Part shown: positions 37,601 through 53,256 of the stretch, piece after piece | Position numbering within the stretch: the stretch's first letter is position 1 | How the letters are laid out: each line of letters begins with the position of its first letter | From: Phoebastria nigripes | Taxonomy: Eukaryota; Chordata; Aves; Procellariiformes; Diomedeidae | NCBI GenBank assembly: GCA_035582835.1 | Contig: JAYKAV010002778.1 | Location: 415,334-479,333 of the forward strand | Length of the DNA: 64,000 bases | Direction: 5' to 3' | Position numbers and translations under genes: made by a program | Notes under the pieces: model-generated | Told to the model about the DNA's origin: nothing | The model's database searches: none | What the model saw: the letters and a program-made list of their open reading frames with translations, nothing else

Positions 37601-38963
37601 TTCAGTAGACTGTTTTTTAAGTAAAAGTGTGTTTAAATCTTATCCTAGACATAAAGTCTGGAGAAACTTGCCCTTAATGGTTTAAGCTGGAATCAGTCGT
37701 TTTGTCTGCACTAATAAACTAAACAGGGCTAAGGCATGGGTGTAAGAACTGTCCTAGCTGTCCAGACTGTGCAATTGTTAGCATGCTCCTTGGCATGGCT
37801 GTACCCAGGGCAAGTTCCTCAAAGGTCACACTTGGGGAACACTAAGGGCAAGGATGATTCCCAGTAAGGATCAGGGATGAAACTAGCTTGTGGCTTATGA
37901 CCCTAACCATGCCATGCTATGCCAAGGGACAACTAATGAGTCCTTGTCCTTTTATTACTAGTATAGATGTAGCCAGTGGATCCTCAGAAATTGTCTGGAG
38001 AAAGTAGATGTCTGATGGCAGCAGCATCTCTGAACTTCTACTAATGAAAACCCTGAGAGACCATCAAAAGGACAAAATGGAGAGGGCAGCCAAAGCACAG
38101 AGCACAGAGATGAGCTGCGTAAGTGGCTCCTGCAGAGCCGGAGACACTAATTAGTGCCTCCTGGGTCTTAGAGGGGCTCTTCTCTGTGACTGGCAGACAG
38201 AAGAGGACTTCCAAACCCCACAACTTTGCTGCTTTATTCCCTTGAGCAGCAAGGAATGGTGGTTTTGTCAGCTATTCTTACGGGCCATGTCTTGTTTCAG
38301 AGCAGTTTTGCAACCCCCTGCTAGAGTTAAGAGAAGGTGAGGTGACTTTGAGCTCCGTGCCCAAGACTGAGGAGCCAAGAGGCCCAGTCTTATGCCAATG
38401 CCACAGCAAGGGCTGGCTGGGAGTGAGGGCTGGAAGTCATGGTACCCTGCACTGGCAACTTGGCAGAGTGCTTCAAAAGCCTTGCTGCTACGTAGAAGTG
38501 AGAGGTGTTTCAAATATTGCAGTGAGTGGTGGTTGGCAGGCTGGACTATGCTTAGACTGATACCCCTTGAGGAGGTGCTGAGTAGCAGAAACAAGTGCTC
38601 AGATGAGTCCCAGGTGCTGGACATCTGGGGGAGTTCAGGCTGTCATTGCTCAGAAGCAAGAATCGAGGGAGTGTTTCTCTGCAAGGAGGTTTCTGGCTAC
38701 ATCTGCACATGAAATTGTTTCTGCTGGACCAGCCACGTAACTCTGTGATGGCAGATATTTGTGGTGTGGATCTCTCAGTCTGTCTTTCTGTCTCCTTCAC
38801 TTGCCAAAGTTTTAGAAGTGCTGATTATGTTTCCAGTTGCAATCGTTGAGCTAATCTCATGCTCCCTGGAGTGGTGAAATCAGATGCTGGATACATTTCT
38901 GATCAAATACAGCTTATGGCTTAAGCAAGAGTGGATGCCTACAACAAATTAAAAAAAATAAAT
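34671..38963. other. Non-coding, no recognised feature
   Basis: About 4.3 kb without a recognised repeat or exon. Overlapping frames on both strands around 35160-35620 (up to 105 codons) and 38268-38849 (up to 118 codons) sit in slightly GC-richer sequence. None has a recognisable motif. Confidence 0.55.
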
Positions 38964-39627
38964 CTAGACCTGGAAGTCCTGGTGGGCAGTAGGCTAAGCG
39001 AGCATCAGCAGTGTGCCCTGGCAGGAGGGAAGGTTTGCAGCATACAGGGCTGCGTTAACAGAAACATAGCAGGTAGATAGAGGGAAATGATTATTCCTTT
39101 ACCTGTCACTCGTTAGGTCCTGTCTATTGTACTGTGTCAATGGTCTGGGTTTGGGACCCAGTACAAGAAAGATGCTGGAAGAAGCCCCNTGGAGAGTCAC
39201 CAAGATGACAGAGGTTTGGAGCACTTGCCTTGTGAGGAGAGCCTGATAGAACAGGGCTTGCTTAGCTTTGAGAAGAGTTGTCTTTGAGGAGAGCTATTAG
39301 CAGCCTTCCAGTACGTAAGAGGAGGTTATCAAGGAGATGAGGCAAGGCTCTTTACTGAGGTGCACAGTGGGAGAAAGACAGGCAGTGGTCACAAATTGGA
39401 ACAAGTGAAATCCAGACTGAATAAATGGATATATTTTTTTTCTATGAGGATAATTAAGGACTGGAACAGGTTGTACGGAAAGCTTGTGTGATCTTCGTGC
39501 TTGGAGGTTTCCAAGACTCAACTGGACAATGTACCTGCTCTGATTTCAGTGCTTCAAGCAGGAACTTGATCTAGAGACCTCCTGAGGTCCCCTCCAGCCA
39601 GAGCAGTTCCATAACACTATGATTCTG
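38964..39627 (+). mobile_element. Old CR1 LINE copy, 3' 660 bp
   Basis: A 5'-truncated CR1 that starts within ORF2 and reaches the 3' end. Recognisable landmarks in order are 'cagcagtgtgccctggca' (39006-39023), the 'acccagtacaagaaagatg' segment (39156-39174), 'ttagcagccttccagtac' (39297-39314), 'ggactggaacaggttg' (39459-39474), 'cttggaggtttccaagact' (39500-39518), 'gagacctcctgaggtcccc' (39574-39592) and the tail 'actatgattctg' (39616-39627). CR1 copies itself by target-primed reverse transcription and is usually 5'-truncated, as here. Many substitutions and indels have destroyed the reverse-transcriptase C-terminal frame, so the copy is old and inactive. One n at 39189. Confidence 0.9.
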
Positions 39628-41808
39628 CTTAGGGCACCATTTTAAGTTGTGATTTAACCAGGTCAGGAGGCTGTTTCCTATGTTACTGCTCTAGTGCCAT
39701 CTACGTTCCCCAGTTTTCCAGTTGTTTATTTTTGCCTGTAACTGCAGGTGTAAGAAAAAGTAATCTTTTAAAAAGTGATAATTGGTTAGAAGCATATAAA
39801 ATACATGTTTCCCCCTCTGACATACCTCTGCATTCCCTCATTCCCAGTTTGTCCAAGTTTTTCTGGCTACTTATACAACCACACGCATACACGCACACCC
39901 GCATGTTGCCCATGTCAGAGGTGGCACACCTAACCACTGTCACCTTCCTATCGTCTCCCACTGTCCTGTGGGCTCAGGACTGACCCAACCTGCTCCCTCT
40001 GTCCTTCCCTCTCTGCCAGTCCCTGAATGGAGGCTGAGACCTGAAAGCACCAGGAAAACAAGACGGGGTGTGAAGGAGCACCCCTAACCAAAGAGAATAG
40101 GGATCAGCATTTCCTAATTCACTGTGCCCNGTTCTTCCCTTTCCAGGAACTGAAACAGCATGAGACAAGGCAGTTGTTAAAGAAGTTTAAAACTTTGGCG
40201 TTTCCACCCATTTGCAGTGTAAGCAAGCTCCTCCGTGGAGCCCGGCTGGGGGTCACTGTTTGGAGAGTGCTGCTCTGCAGCATGGTTTGGTGCACTACCC
40301 ACAGAGGTGTTTTCATTTTGGCATGCTGCTCTCAGAGATAACCAGCCTTATTCTCTCCTCTGCTAGACTGATAATAAGGACTAAGTGGCATTAGTCTCCT
40401 TATTGTTTCCGTATGTTGTCTCTTTGTTTTCCATCTTGATGTTAACAGCTCTGATATGCTCAAGGAAACCAAATGGGTATGCTTTAGGCACCTTATTTTA
40501 GGGAAAGGTGCTATGTACACATCAGCTGTGTACTCTGATCCAGTTTTCTTGTTGAGAGCACGTGGACGACAATGTGGCTGTCTTCCTGAGCTGAGGGCGA
40601 GGCTCTGGTGTCCCCTTTGCTGTGGAGGTGACATGGCATACCGTCTGGGCAGAGAGGCTGAACCAACCTAGAGAGAAACAACGTCCAGCCAGTATTGAAC
40701 AGTGCACAGGAAAGACAAGGAAACCAAACAAGATGAAGAACACACTTCAAATATCTTTTTTCTGGCTTAGTTTGCCTTCCTTCCTCGACTCAGGCTATTC
40801 TTGGGCACACATGTGCTCACTGGAGATCTCAGAAGTAACCCCATTTCAAATGTGAGCAATTTTAGGCTTTTTTTCTGTCCAGGCTTTATTGCATTTGGCA
40901 GTAGACAGTAGCGCACTGGTCCAAGCTCTTGGCTTAGGACTTGATTTGCATTTCTAGTACACAAGCATTAATTATTAGCCATCATTGGATCCCTCAGGAA
41001 CCTCTTCTTTTCCTATTTTTTTCAGAAAATACAAACCACAAGCACTTCCCCAGTACAAATGTAACTCATTCTAAATCTCTGCTAATTCCACAAGACACCA
41101 GTTTTACTAATTACCACCTTGATTAATTAAAGTGAAAATAATTTAAGATGCCGTTTGCTTCCTACTAGGAAGGTCATTTTAATTTGTTTGTTAACTGAGT
41201 TTGAAATATAAAACTTGGTCAATCTCTTTCTATTAATCAAGCTCATGTTCTATATTATCCATTTCTCTTCCTGATTACCGCTTCAACAGGAACATATGGT
41301 TGCGTTTGTGATTTCAGCAATGATGGGGATTGTTACCTAAGGCCCACCCTCCTTTCTAAAGGACTCAGCAACCTCAGTTTATTATTCTTCCACCTATTAG
41401 TGTAGGCTTTCAAAAGACCCCAGTCTCTTCAGTCCCCAGTCCAGCTCCAATGTGCTTAGCTGTTTTTAAAAAATTATCTACAGTGAGGTTTACTTGGGGA
41501 AATGAGGAGGACTGTCACCATCACATTGTGCATATATGTACAGATAGGTACATTCAGTGATGGGATCAACAGTTTAGGAGTCTTTTACAGCTCATCTATC
41601 CTGCAACTCATGTCTGAAAAAATATTCTTCTTCCCTGGCAGTGCTGGTACAGCTTGTCACTGTTGCCGACACATTCTGACTGCTGTGGACATGTGTATGC
41701 ACATCAACATGCTCAATAGCCAAGAGTAATCTGTTCTTATCAATGGGACTAGTGACACATACCCTCGTTATAAATATTTAAAATGAATGGTCCAATCAGG
41801 CCATTAGC
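39628..41808. other. Non-coding, no recognised feature
   Basis: No exon recognised. Short CA-rich patch near 39880-39905. Several overlapping frames at 40332-40855 on both strands (100 codons or fewer) without known motifs. Confidence 0.55.
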
Positions 41809-41862
41809 AATCTGATCCAATGCCCCTTAAAATCAACTGGTCAGACTTCTGCTGATATTTCT
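41809..41862. repeat. Possible MITE remnant
   Basis: 'ctgatccaatgccccttaaaatcaactgg' (split reading) resembles the 'ctgatccaaagcccattgaagtcaatgg' end of an old amniote palindromic DNA element. Only one end is recognisable. Confidence 0.35.
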
Positions 41863-42774
41863 GGGGTTTTATCATGAGAAGCTGGCGTTTTAAAGAGNGA
41901 AGTCAGCAGTCTCTCCAGTGGTGCACTATGAGAGTGTTAGGGTAGCAGCAGCATTTTGACAGCAACAGCAGTTCTGTTGAAGTATCTCTTATGTACTTTG
42001 ATCACAGCGCTCAAACAGTATGTTGGCTTTGGTCTTATCTCTTACTCTCTTCTCCATAGGCCTTAAGTGAAGGGTTTAAAGCAGCCACCAGTGNCTGTTT
42101 AACAGGAATATTTTCTGAACTGACTTTTACAGGATTTTAAAAATTATTATTAAACACTGGGAATATCTTATTTGACAGGTCAACAGATTATTGGGTTTTG
42201 GCTTAAATATCAAAAGCCACAATCCTTGGCACATTTCAGCATGCTGGGGAAATGCTTGAAATTCACAGCAAATAAAATATTTAAAAGCCGATTACCTAAT
42301 GTTCTGCAGGGAAACTGATGGGGAGGCATGCTATAACCCAGCACTGTGTTTTAGCTGGATTTGTAGCGTTTCACTTACTGATCCACTTTTACAGAGTGTC
42401 CGTGGGAATATTCCAACAATGTCTTGGAGACTTCAGCAAACGTGAGGGTNATCTTAGACCCCTCTCTCTCTCTGTCCTCCTGCTTCCATGGAAAAGTCAT
42501 CTGATGGGGAAGGTGTGCAAAGACTGGTCCACCAGGCTCTGCCTGTCTCACTCTTCCCATAGTCCAACAGGCCACTACTGTGGTCTCTGCCAGCAACCTC
42601 CTGTTAGAAAACATCTGAGTCAACGACAAAACAATGAAACAAGTGGGACAATTCCCTGCTAGTTTCAATTGTTCAGGGTCCACTGACTTCTAGAAGCCTG
42701 GGACAATTTACTTCAGCTGAGGATCTGCCTTAACATTAGATTTTAACAACAAATCGTCTCTTGAAGCCTGTTCC
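41863..42774. other. Non-coding, no recognised feature
   Basis: Frames of about 100-114 codons on opposite strands at 42318-42683 overlap each other and lack known motifs. n at 41898, 42094 and 42450. Confidence 0.55.
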
Positions 42775-42842
42775 ACTGATCTTTATGGGAAGTTTGCCAT
42801 TGCCTCTAGTCCTTGGCAGCTGGACTGGAGTTCACGCACATT
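42775..42842. repeat. Possible fragment of related palindromic repeat
   Basis: 'gatctttatgggaagtttgc' and 'cattgcctctag' resemble the 'aatgggagttttgccattgactt' word common in amniote palindromic elements. It lies immediately before the clearer element at 42843. Low certainty. Confidence 0.3.
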
Positions 42843-42930
42843 GGCCAAGATCCACAAAAGCACTCTTGTTCTGGATTCCCATTAATTTCAGTGGGACTCA
42901 GGCAATGAAATGCCTTTATGGATCTGGGCC
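42843..42930. mobile_element. 88-bp palindromic MITE-like element
   Basis: The terminal 20 bases (ggccaagatccacaaaagca) match the reverse complement of the other end (42911-42930) at 17 of 20 positions. The centre is itself palindromic ('tcccattaatttcagtggga'). The right half, with 'gtgggactcaggca' and 'tgcctttatggatctgggcc', is the typical sequence of an old non-autonomous DNA element of sauropsids. It is probably the same family as 21297-21396. No convincing target-site duplication seen. Confidence 0.6.
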
Positions 42931-43467
42931 TTCATTCCAAAAATCCTGAAAATTCAAGGAAGTTTATTTAGCACACACTATCCTCAGAGACTGTGGGTCA
43001 TTCTGTTTGTTTGTCAAAGCCCATCATTCTTTCACACTGCTAATGTACAAATTAATGGAATTAATGGGCACATAACTTCCTGCTGATATCAGTCAAAAGG
43101 GTCTTTAGCTACCATTGCTGACTCTTCCGTTAAAAGCATAGAACTTGGCTTTTGGCATAAAAGATGGGTCAAACCTCAGGAACAGAAGGGCAAAGCAAGG
43201 CAAGGTGACAGATGAAGAGCAATCCCTGCAGGACATCTGGTCAGAAATGCCAACAACACATGTACTTCTGCTGTACGGTGGGAGAGAAGGGTCTTTATGT
43301 TTGACGTGTTTCTCAGACACAAGAAATTTGATCATTTCTGCTGATTCATGACATATACAGAAGGTTTCCCTGTACAGCTGTCCCCACTGTGTAATGAAGC
43401 AAGACCAGTGCACAGCAGGGTGATATCCAAAGGGATGCATCAAAGAAGGAAATTGGGCTTCTGGGTA
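42931..43467. other. Non-coding, no recognised feature
   Basis: A 112-codon minus-strand frame (43105-43443) overlaps plus-strand frames and matches nothing known. Confidence 0.5.
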
Positions 43468-43520
43468 AACTGCTGGGCTAGGAGTCTGGGACCTGGCTGT
43501 AACTCAGGGCTTTACCCCAG
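43468..43520 (-). repeat. MIR-like fragment (minus)
   Basis: 'ctgctgggctaggagtctgg' followed by 'gacctggctg' and 'ccccagaca' follows the reverse complement of a MIR-type SINE end ('cactgggctaggagtcaggagacctgg'). About 50 bp only. Confidence 0.4.
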
Positions 43521-47096
<3,576 letters not shown>

Positions 47097-47118
47097 CTGA
47101 TTGACTTTTGTCAATCAG
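47097..47118. repeat. Short perfect hairpin (9-bp stem)
   Basis: 47097-47105 (ctgattgac) pairs with 47110-47118 (gtcaatcag) around a TTTT loop. It is small enough to be chance. Confidence 0.6.
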
Positions 47119-47580
47119 TATGTCTCCTCCTGTGTAAAAAAATGAATCTTACTGACAATAGCTTGTCTTTTCTCAATTAGTTTTTGTTACAACAGGCAGC
47201 CTGGTTGCAGGAAAAAAAAAAATACTGTGAAAAATCTTTGCTTCAGTAGTTACAGGACTGTGCAGGTGTAAGACACATATGAAACCATTCTCCAGTGTGG
47301 GGCTCACAAAATGGCAGCATTTTCTACAATAGAGGGAGATTAAATCCCAAAAGTCAACACAGCCTTTCTAAGCAGACTGAAATTGCAGTGGGAAATCTCT
47401 TTTTCCTTCCATCGACTGTTATTAAACAGTGAAATTCACTTGGGTAATGTGGTTATCTACAACATAAACACCCATATCTAAGCAAATGTCCCTGCCTCCC
47501 CATTATATTCAGGGGAGGAGCTGGTCAGTAAAATCAGTGGAGTTTAGGATGCAATTTGCCTTATCCTAAGCCTCCTATAT
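47119..47580. other. Non-coding, no recognised feature
   Basis: An 11-A run at 47212-47222; nothing else recognised. Confidence 0.5.
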
Positions 47581-47622
47581 TTGATCCCCATTGACTCTAT
47601 TGACTTAGTTTTTGATTCAGTA
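47581..47622. repeat. Possible MITE remnant
   Basis: 'ccccattgactctattgac' followed by 'tttttgattcagt' resembles the 'cccattgacttcaatgggctttggatcagg' end of an old palindromic DNA element. Single end only. Confidence 0.35.
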
Positions 47623-47837
47623 CTGGAGGTTTGGACAATAGCTCAGGTGTAACAAAGCTGGGACACCTAAGTTGTCAGCTGTATCTGTATTTCCCAACAG
47701 CATGGTAATAGGTATTTTGAACATAATATGTAGAGAGATGGCATCTGCATCTACCTGTCGTCAGAAACCTGGCATTGTCAGCCTGTTCTTGAATGGTCTG
47801 GAGCTCTCCCAGATTTGGGGAGGAGCTTTTGCGTGTG

Positions 47838-48527
47838 TCAGCTCCATTGTACAGTGACCCCCCCAAAGATCTGCTGTAAGTGCAAGGGCATTTCAGACAT
47901 AATTAGAAAGTCCTGCTTAGGTGGCTTAGGTGGGTTTATTTCCCTTTGCACTAAGAGTTTATTGGCTTCAGGGCGATGTGGGTGTAATTCTGAAATTCTG
48001 AAAAGGTCAGCGGTGTAGCAGGGAGAGTGAATCACTTTTATAGCCAAATAAAGGCTGACGCTGACCATGGAATGATGCTTCCCATGCGTGAAGGAGGGTA
48101 GTGGCCCTAGATGTGTTGCTTTGGTAGGGACTGATTCTGAATCCATCTTTGCAATAGTGGAGGGTAGCTGCTCCTTTGCAGTGCAAGCAAGGAAGGTAGA
48201 ATATGCAGGGAGGAGAAGGTGGACTATAGAGAGGACCATAATGCTGCAGAGGCAGGTAGAAATCTCTCTTGGACTAACCTGGAGAGACCACAGATGTAAA
48301 TAGGTAGATGCAAACTGAAAAAAATCATCAAAGAATAAATAACCAGTGTCTGCTTCAGCTGCCCTTCTTCCTGAAACACNAGACCAGTATGGTTGCTGAG
48401 CTTGACTCTGGCCTCTAGACTTTGTGGCTAAAAGCGAATGGCAGGAGTTCAAAATCATTGTATCTTTACAGTAGATCCAACAGGATCCAATCCTTTTTAT
48501 TATTATTATTATTAATATTCGGTCCAT
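47838..48527 (-). other. Longest open frame of the window, 229 codons, unrecognised
   Basis: An ATG at 48527-48525 opens a 229-codon frame. Its context is favourable (AAAG before the ATG: A at -3, G at +4). Residues 5-10 (LIIIII) are simply the translated (TTA)n microsatellite, and one codon contains the n at 48380. The rest has ordinary mixed composition with no signal peptide, repeat or family motif that I recognise. The other strand is also stop-poor here, so the region may just be locally poor in stops. Without a homologue or transcript it should not be called a gene; a chance frame of this length is possible in 64 kb. Confidence 0.15.
48497..48514. repeat. (TTA)6 microsatellite
   Basis: Six perfect TTA units, followed by an imperfect AT-rich extension. 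Confidence 0.9.
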
Positions 48528-50367
48528 CTTTATAAGTAGGTAAAAAAAGTTAAATAAAAATAAAGAGGCGTTAAAAACATATTGCTAACAGGAGTAGCAT
48601 GTACTTTATACACGGTACAATCCCATCACATTAGCAAATCTGTCAACCTCTTAGACTCTTAACTGTCATAACCACTGACCAACCATTTATTGATAGTCAT
48701 TAATCATTTATTATCTCTGCCTGAATTGTTTCTAAATGTTCCAGTAATATAAATTGTTCTTTCTTTCAAAATTCAATAACACAGCTGAGCTTTACCTGCA
48801 GTGCTCTCTTTGCCCAGCATTTAATATGTTTAAAATCCCCTCTGAGTAAAAATTTCTGTAGAAAGTCATTAGAAGGAGAGTGTTCTTTACCACAATAATC
48901 CCCCATGCATGTATCTCTGTTAATTGAGCTACTTTTCTAGACAATGCAGTAATTATAGTTCATTCAAGAGCATCGAAGAACTTCGCTTTTATTTTACCCT
49001 GACATTTTCTCAATCAGTGTGCAGTCTCACCAGCATAATAGAGGGCTTCTCCCTTGAATCACAGGGCACAGGTATAAATTGGGTTGTCATGTCAGTGCTG
49101 GGAATTGACATTTTTTGCACAGGATTCTTTTGCACCATCCCTTCCCTCCATGCAGGCACAGCCCAGACAGACCATGCAGAGCAATGTGAGGCCCACGGGT
49201 GGGAGCCTGCTCTGTGGTTGTGTGGCACCTGCCCTGGCTGGCACCTCTGTGTGTCAAAATACTAGAATAGGTGCAAAAAAATGCTCTTACTATCTTGTGC
49301 TTTTCAAGACCTGAGACTTGTAACTGTATTTACAGGCTGGAACCTGTTATGTTGTGAGGCTGACTGTGTAGTTTGGGTTTGCTTTTCATGTAAGACAAAT
49401 CCAGTCAGCATGGCCTTGTTTCTGCCGAAGGCAGTGTTTGGACCCCCGTTGTTTTGACTGGTGACTGGGCAGGGAATCAGATTTAGCAAGTGCAGCATGT
49501 ATGGCTTCCGGAGCTTGGAGGTGTTCTCCTTCATAGCTCAAAGATATCACAGATGAACATTAGCAAAACATGAAAATCAGCTTGGTCGGAGTGCAGAAAC
49601 AGGATATGGGAACAAGACTTTATGTTATGAGCTTTCCGAAATGTTAAACAAGTGAGTGGGCTTTTGCAGTGATTAGTTTTCCAGGTCTAATAATTTATTT
49701 GATCATTAAAGCTGCTTCTCTTCCTAAGTTATGTAATTCTGGATATAACTTCTCCTGGAGAAAAGCCATCTGTTTACTTATGAATAAATATTCACCTCTT
49801 AACCTATCAATATCGAATACTTGTTAAAACACTTATTTGAGCAACGTACATGCATGGAGGGAGGTTTATCAAATGTATATTGGATGAAAGTTTTGAGGGA
49901 GAGAATAGATAAACTCAAGTAGTGACAAAATAATTTTCAAAGAAGTGAATTAGGTAAGGGCCACAAAAGTGATTGCTATTTACCAGCATCACTTCAAAAC
50001 ACATCTCCAGTATCTGATGTTTTTCCCATTAACTCGAAGGAAAGACTCCAAAGAGGAACTCCAAACTCCAACTGGGAGCTGAAGCCTGACTAAGGACAGC
50101 AATGGCTAAAGGTTATTGTTTTCTAATGGACTATGTGATACATGCTGAGCTGGATCCAAAATGCTGAGATTAAGCACATGGCATAGTTGGCAATGTTGGT
50201 GAACCATAATTCCAGATGCAAGTAAGGATGGATGTTTGAATCTGGATGTTGGCTTGGACCATTGTGAATGTCTGGAAAAGTTCTCTGTAACCTGTCAATC
50301 CCCTCAGCAAACAAGAAAGGGACTGAGCAAGCTCTCCATTAGGGCTGATCTTTCTAAAACCAGGATT
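48528..50367. other. Non-coding, no recognised feature
   Basis: AT-rich. A 113-codon plus-strand frame (48924-49265) matches nothing known. Faint MITE-like words near 50017-50055 are not called. Confidence 0.5.
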
Positions 50368-50811
50368 ATGCTTAGTATGAGGAAGCTATGGTATGGCTTC
50401 TATTGCTCCCTACATACCCTGCTAGTGCTCATCCTGCTCCTTTCACTGATGTTTGCCTCGGTAGCATTAACTGCCAACTCCTTGTGCTTGGAGAAATGCT
50501 GCAATTCCTCAGAGGAGAACAAGGTAGAGACACATCTGGGCCCCAGATCCTGCAGAGCCTCAATGAATTGTTTTGTGATCAAGTGGGTAAGCTATTTGCT
50601 TGGAAAGGAGGCTGGAGAAGCTTGCAGAGCTATCATCCTGCCAGATGGGCCAGATCTCACACAGCTGCTATTGCTTTGTAAGCTGGGAGCTTTCAGCCCC
50701 ATGGTAATTATATATTGCTTGAAATTACTTTGGAGTAGCTCTCAAGATGTTGCCATCAAGGTTGTCACCTTAAGGGATGAGCTCAGACACAAGAGAAAGA
50801 AGCTGAAGTGA
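50368..50811 (+). other. 147-codon open frame with a hydrophobic segment, unrecognised
   Basis: The open frame extends upstream to 50236, but that position is TTG. The first ATG is at 50368 with A at -3, giving 147 codons. Residues about 10-35 form a strongly hydrophobic stretch (HTLLVLILLLSLMFASVAL) that could act as a signal anchor. The C-terminus is basic (LRDELRHKRKKLK). No family motif is recognised, and no upstream promoter, splice sites or downstream AATAAA stand out. Most likely a chance frame; transcript or conservation evidence would be needed to call it coding. Confidence 0.15.
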
Positions 50812-53256
50812 ATCAAGCAACGGTGGAGGCTGAGTTCATTTCACTGAGCTTTTATAGTCATCCTGACCTCCATGCAAGTTCTCCATTTCAACTTCTGTCT
50901 GCTGAGGAAAAAGCTACAGCCTTCCCCTTTTNAACTTGTTTAAGTGGAGGGAAAGTTGGAAAGACTCTTTTTTTTCTTTAGCCAGAAACAAGCCAAGCCC
51001 ATCGATGCTTTGACAATAAAACCACACTTAGCATTTGTTGTTGTTGTTACCTGCCAGGTTGTGAATCAAATCTCTGCTTGCCACTCATTTCATCACAGAG
51101 CTGATGACTTTTACCCAGTCCACTGTTACTCATGTGAAGGGCAGTGTAGAGATCTGAAATTTACTGCTGAAATTTTTAAGGTGAAAGTAGGTATGATTTA
51201 ATCCATTGCTCTGGCTACTGCCCTTTTAAGCTGCATCTTGGAGAGAATGCTGTTGAGATACCCTTCTGGATCCCACTTTGTAGCTCTTTACCCTTTACCT
51301 CTAAACTTGTAATGTGCTTACAAGTGAGATCCNTCAGGAAAGTTGTAATAGTGCATAGCAATTTTAAGCAGCCTTTAAAAATGTATTTTCTAATCAGGTA
51401 CTAAGCAAAGGAACAAAAATAGTACTCTGGATCTGTGATGGTCTTGTAATTGTAATGTTTGAGCTTAGAAATGAGAAAAAAGCAACTTTAATGAAATAAT
51501 TTTGCTTCATTATACTTGGTAATTTGGCCTTTGCAACTAAAAAAAATGCAGAGTGGGGCATTTTGTTCCTTTCTGGTGTGAAAGATTAAAGGCTTCATGA
51601 ACATGTCTGTATGTGGCNTTATAGTGAGTTTCTGCTGATGAGCATCTCCCTGTGTTCAATCTGACAACTGAAAATATAATGGGCTCTGAAGCTGCCATTA
51701 TGTTCCATCATGTCAATGATCCGTANATTAAGAACTGGCACAAGAGTGCTGAAGAGCCCTAAAGGAGCTGTAATAGCCTATCTTGTCAGCAGTCAGATGC
51801 TGTGGATTAAAGTGGGAGAGTGCTGAACCAAATACACTCCCTTCCAGTCCTGTGCTCTTTCACCTTTTATAAGCTGGGAGGCTTGTCAACTTTTGGAAAT
51901 AAGATGCTCAGCAACTGTTGGTAAAAACTGGANGTCTTTGTGTCATAACAACTTCTTCTGTGGGCCAACCAGGGAGAAAACTGTCCCTAAGTGTGGTGGT
52001 GGTTTCTCCATTGCAAATGTGTTTGGCTGTGATCATCATCATTAAATCATTTCATTGCCGTAATATGGCCAACTCACCCTTCCTTGGTCAGATCACTGGG
52101 CTGTTGACTAACGGGGTTGCCGATGCCAGTCCCTGCTTGCTAGGTCCATTAGTTAGCCTGCCCTAGTGCAGCTATCCTCTTCACAGGGTCTACTGGAGGC
52201 ACCTGCATATGTGATGAAGCACAAGATGATCTCCAGTGCTTGATCCAAGCTCGGTCTGTGTAGAGCCACTTCAGGTCTTTCTGTGTGGAGCTGCTGCAAT
52301 GAAAGCCCTGGCAAGTGCTGAGCAGCAGTGGTCCTCCTAAATGTAAGCTCTCTGCACTGCGCTCCCAGTGTTTTCTCTGCGAAAGTTAGCAGCACAACAC
52401 TGCAAGGCAACAGGTTCTGTACATTTGTATAGTGGTGCGTATTCACCTTCACAGTCCTTTGGGANGGCAGGGGACTGTAGTGGCCAGTGGCTTTACAAGA
52501 ACTAATCCAAATCTTGCAGGATTTCAGCTGGAGCTGAAAGCTAATGCGTCCTGCTAGACCCAGGCTGACTCCATACAGAGCCAGATGGATGTCTTTGCAA
52601 CTTGCGTCCATATCACCAATTCTTTCTGTTAACCCAGTTATCTGAACCCACCATTTTCCTGGATAACTGAGAGTTGGTCTTTAAGCTAATAACCTCTATG
52701 TCATGATATTTGCAAGACATTGTTAGACTTAACATAAGAAATCAGGTTAAATAGCAATTGCTCATTTAAAGTTTTTAATGGGATCCACTTTAGACTTTTG
52801 TAATGAGATAACATTTACCTTTGGCCACTACTGACCTGGAGCAGATCCAGCCCAATGACCTACATGGGAAAGCATCTATATATGTTGCTGAGCATCTGAG
52901 CCAGACATTCCATAGTGAGATGGATTTACAGTCCTTAATTCTACAAATAAATCCAGAAGAGCAGAGTTTTATGACCAGGCTGGAACTTGTNGAAGTCTGT
53001 GAGGTTTCTGTGAGAAGGAGCAGGGACCACAGTCAGGGCTTTCAGGAAGAATAGTTTACGCGTGTCAGGTAAATTCAGAATACTGCAGAATACTGTATGA
53101 TCCAGATCTCAGGGTTTTCAGGCACAGAAAGTCAGGACTATGCACTGCAGTATCAAAGTTTGATCTTTGCCATTTACATCTTAGTAAAAGCTTAAATCTG
53201 TCCTGTCTGGCCTAGTTCATAAGCTAAATTTGGTTTCTAGTTGTATCTTCTACTTA
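50812..53256. other. Non-coding, no recognised feature
   Basis: No exon or repeat recognised. A 152-codon minus-strand frame (52153-52611) shows no known motif. Isolated n calls are dense here (50932, 51333, 51618, 51726, 51933, 52465, 52991). Confidence 0.5.

Noticed and set aside
50236..50811. Reading the plus-strand frame as a 191-residue protein
   Set aside because: Position 50236 is TTG; the first ATG is at 50368, so only 147 codons are plausible in an animal.
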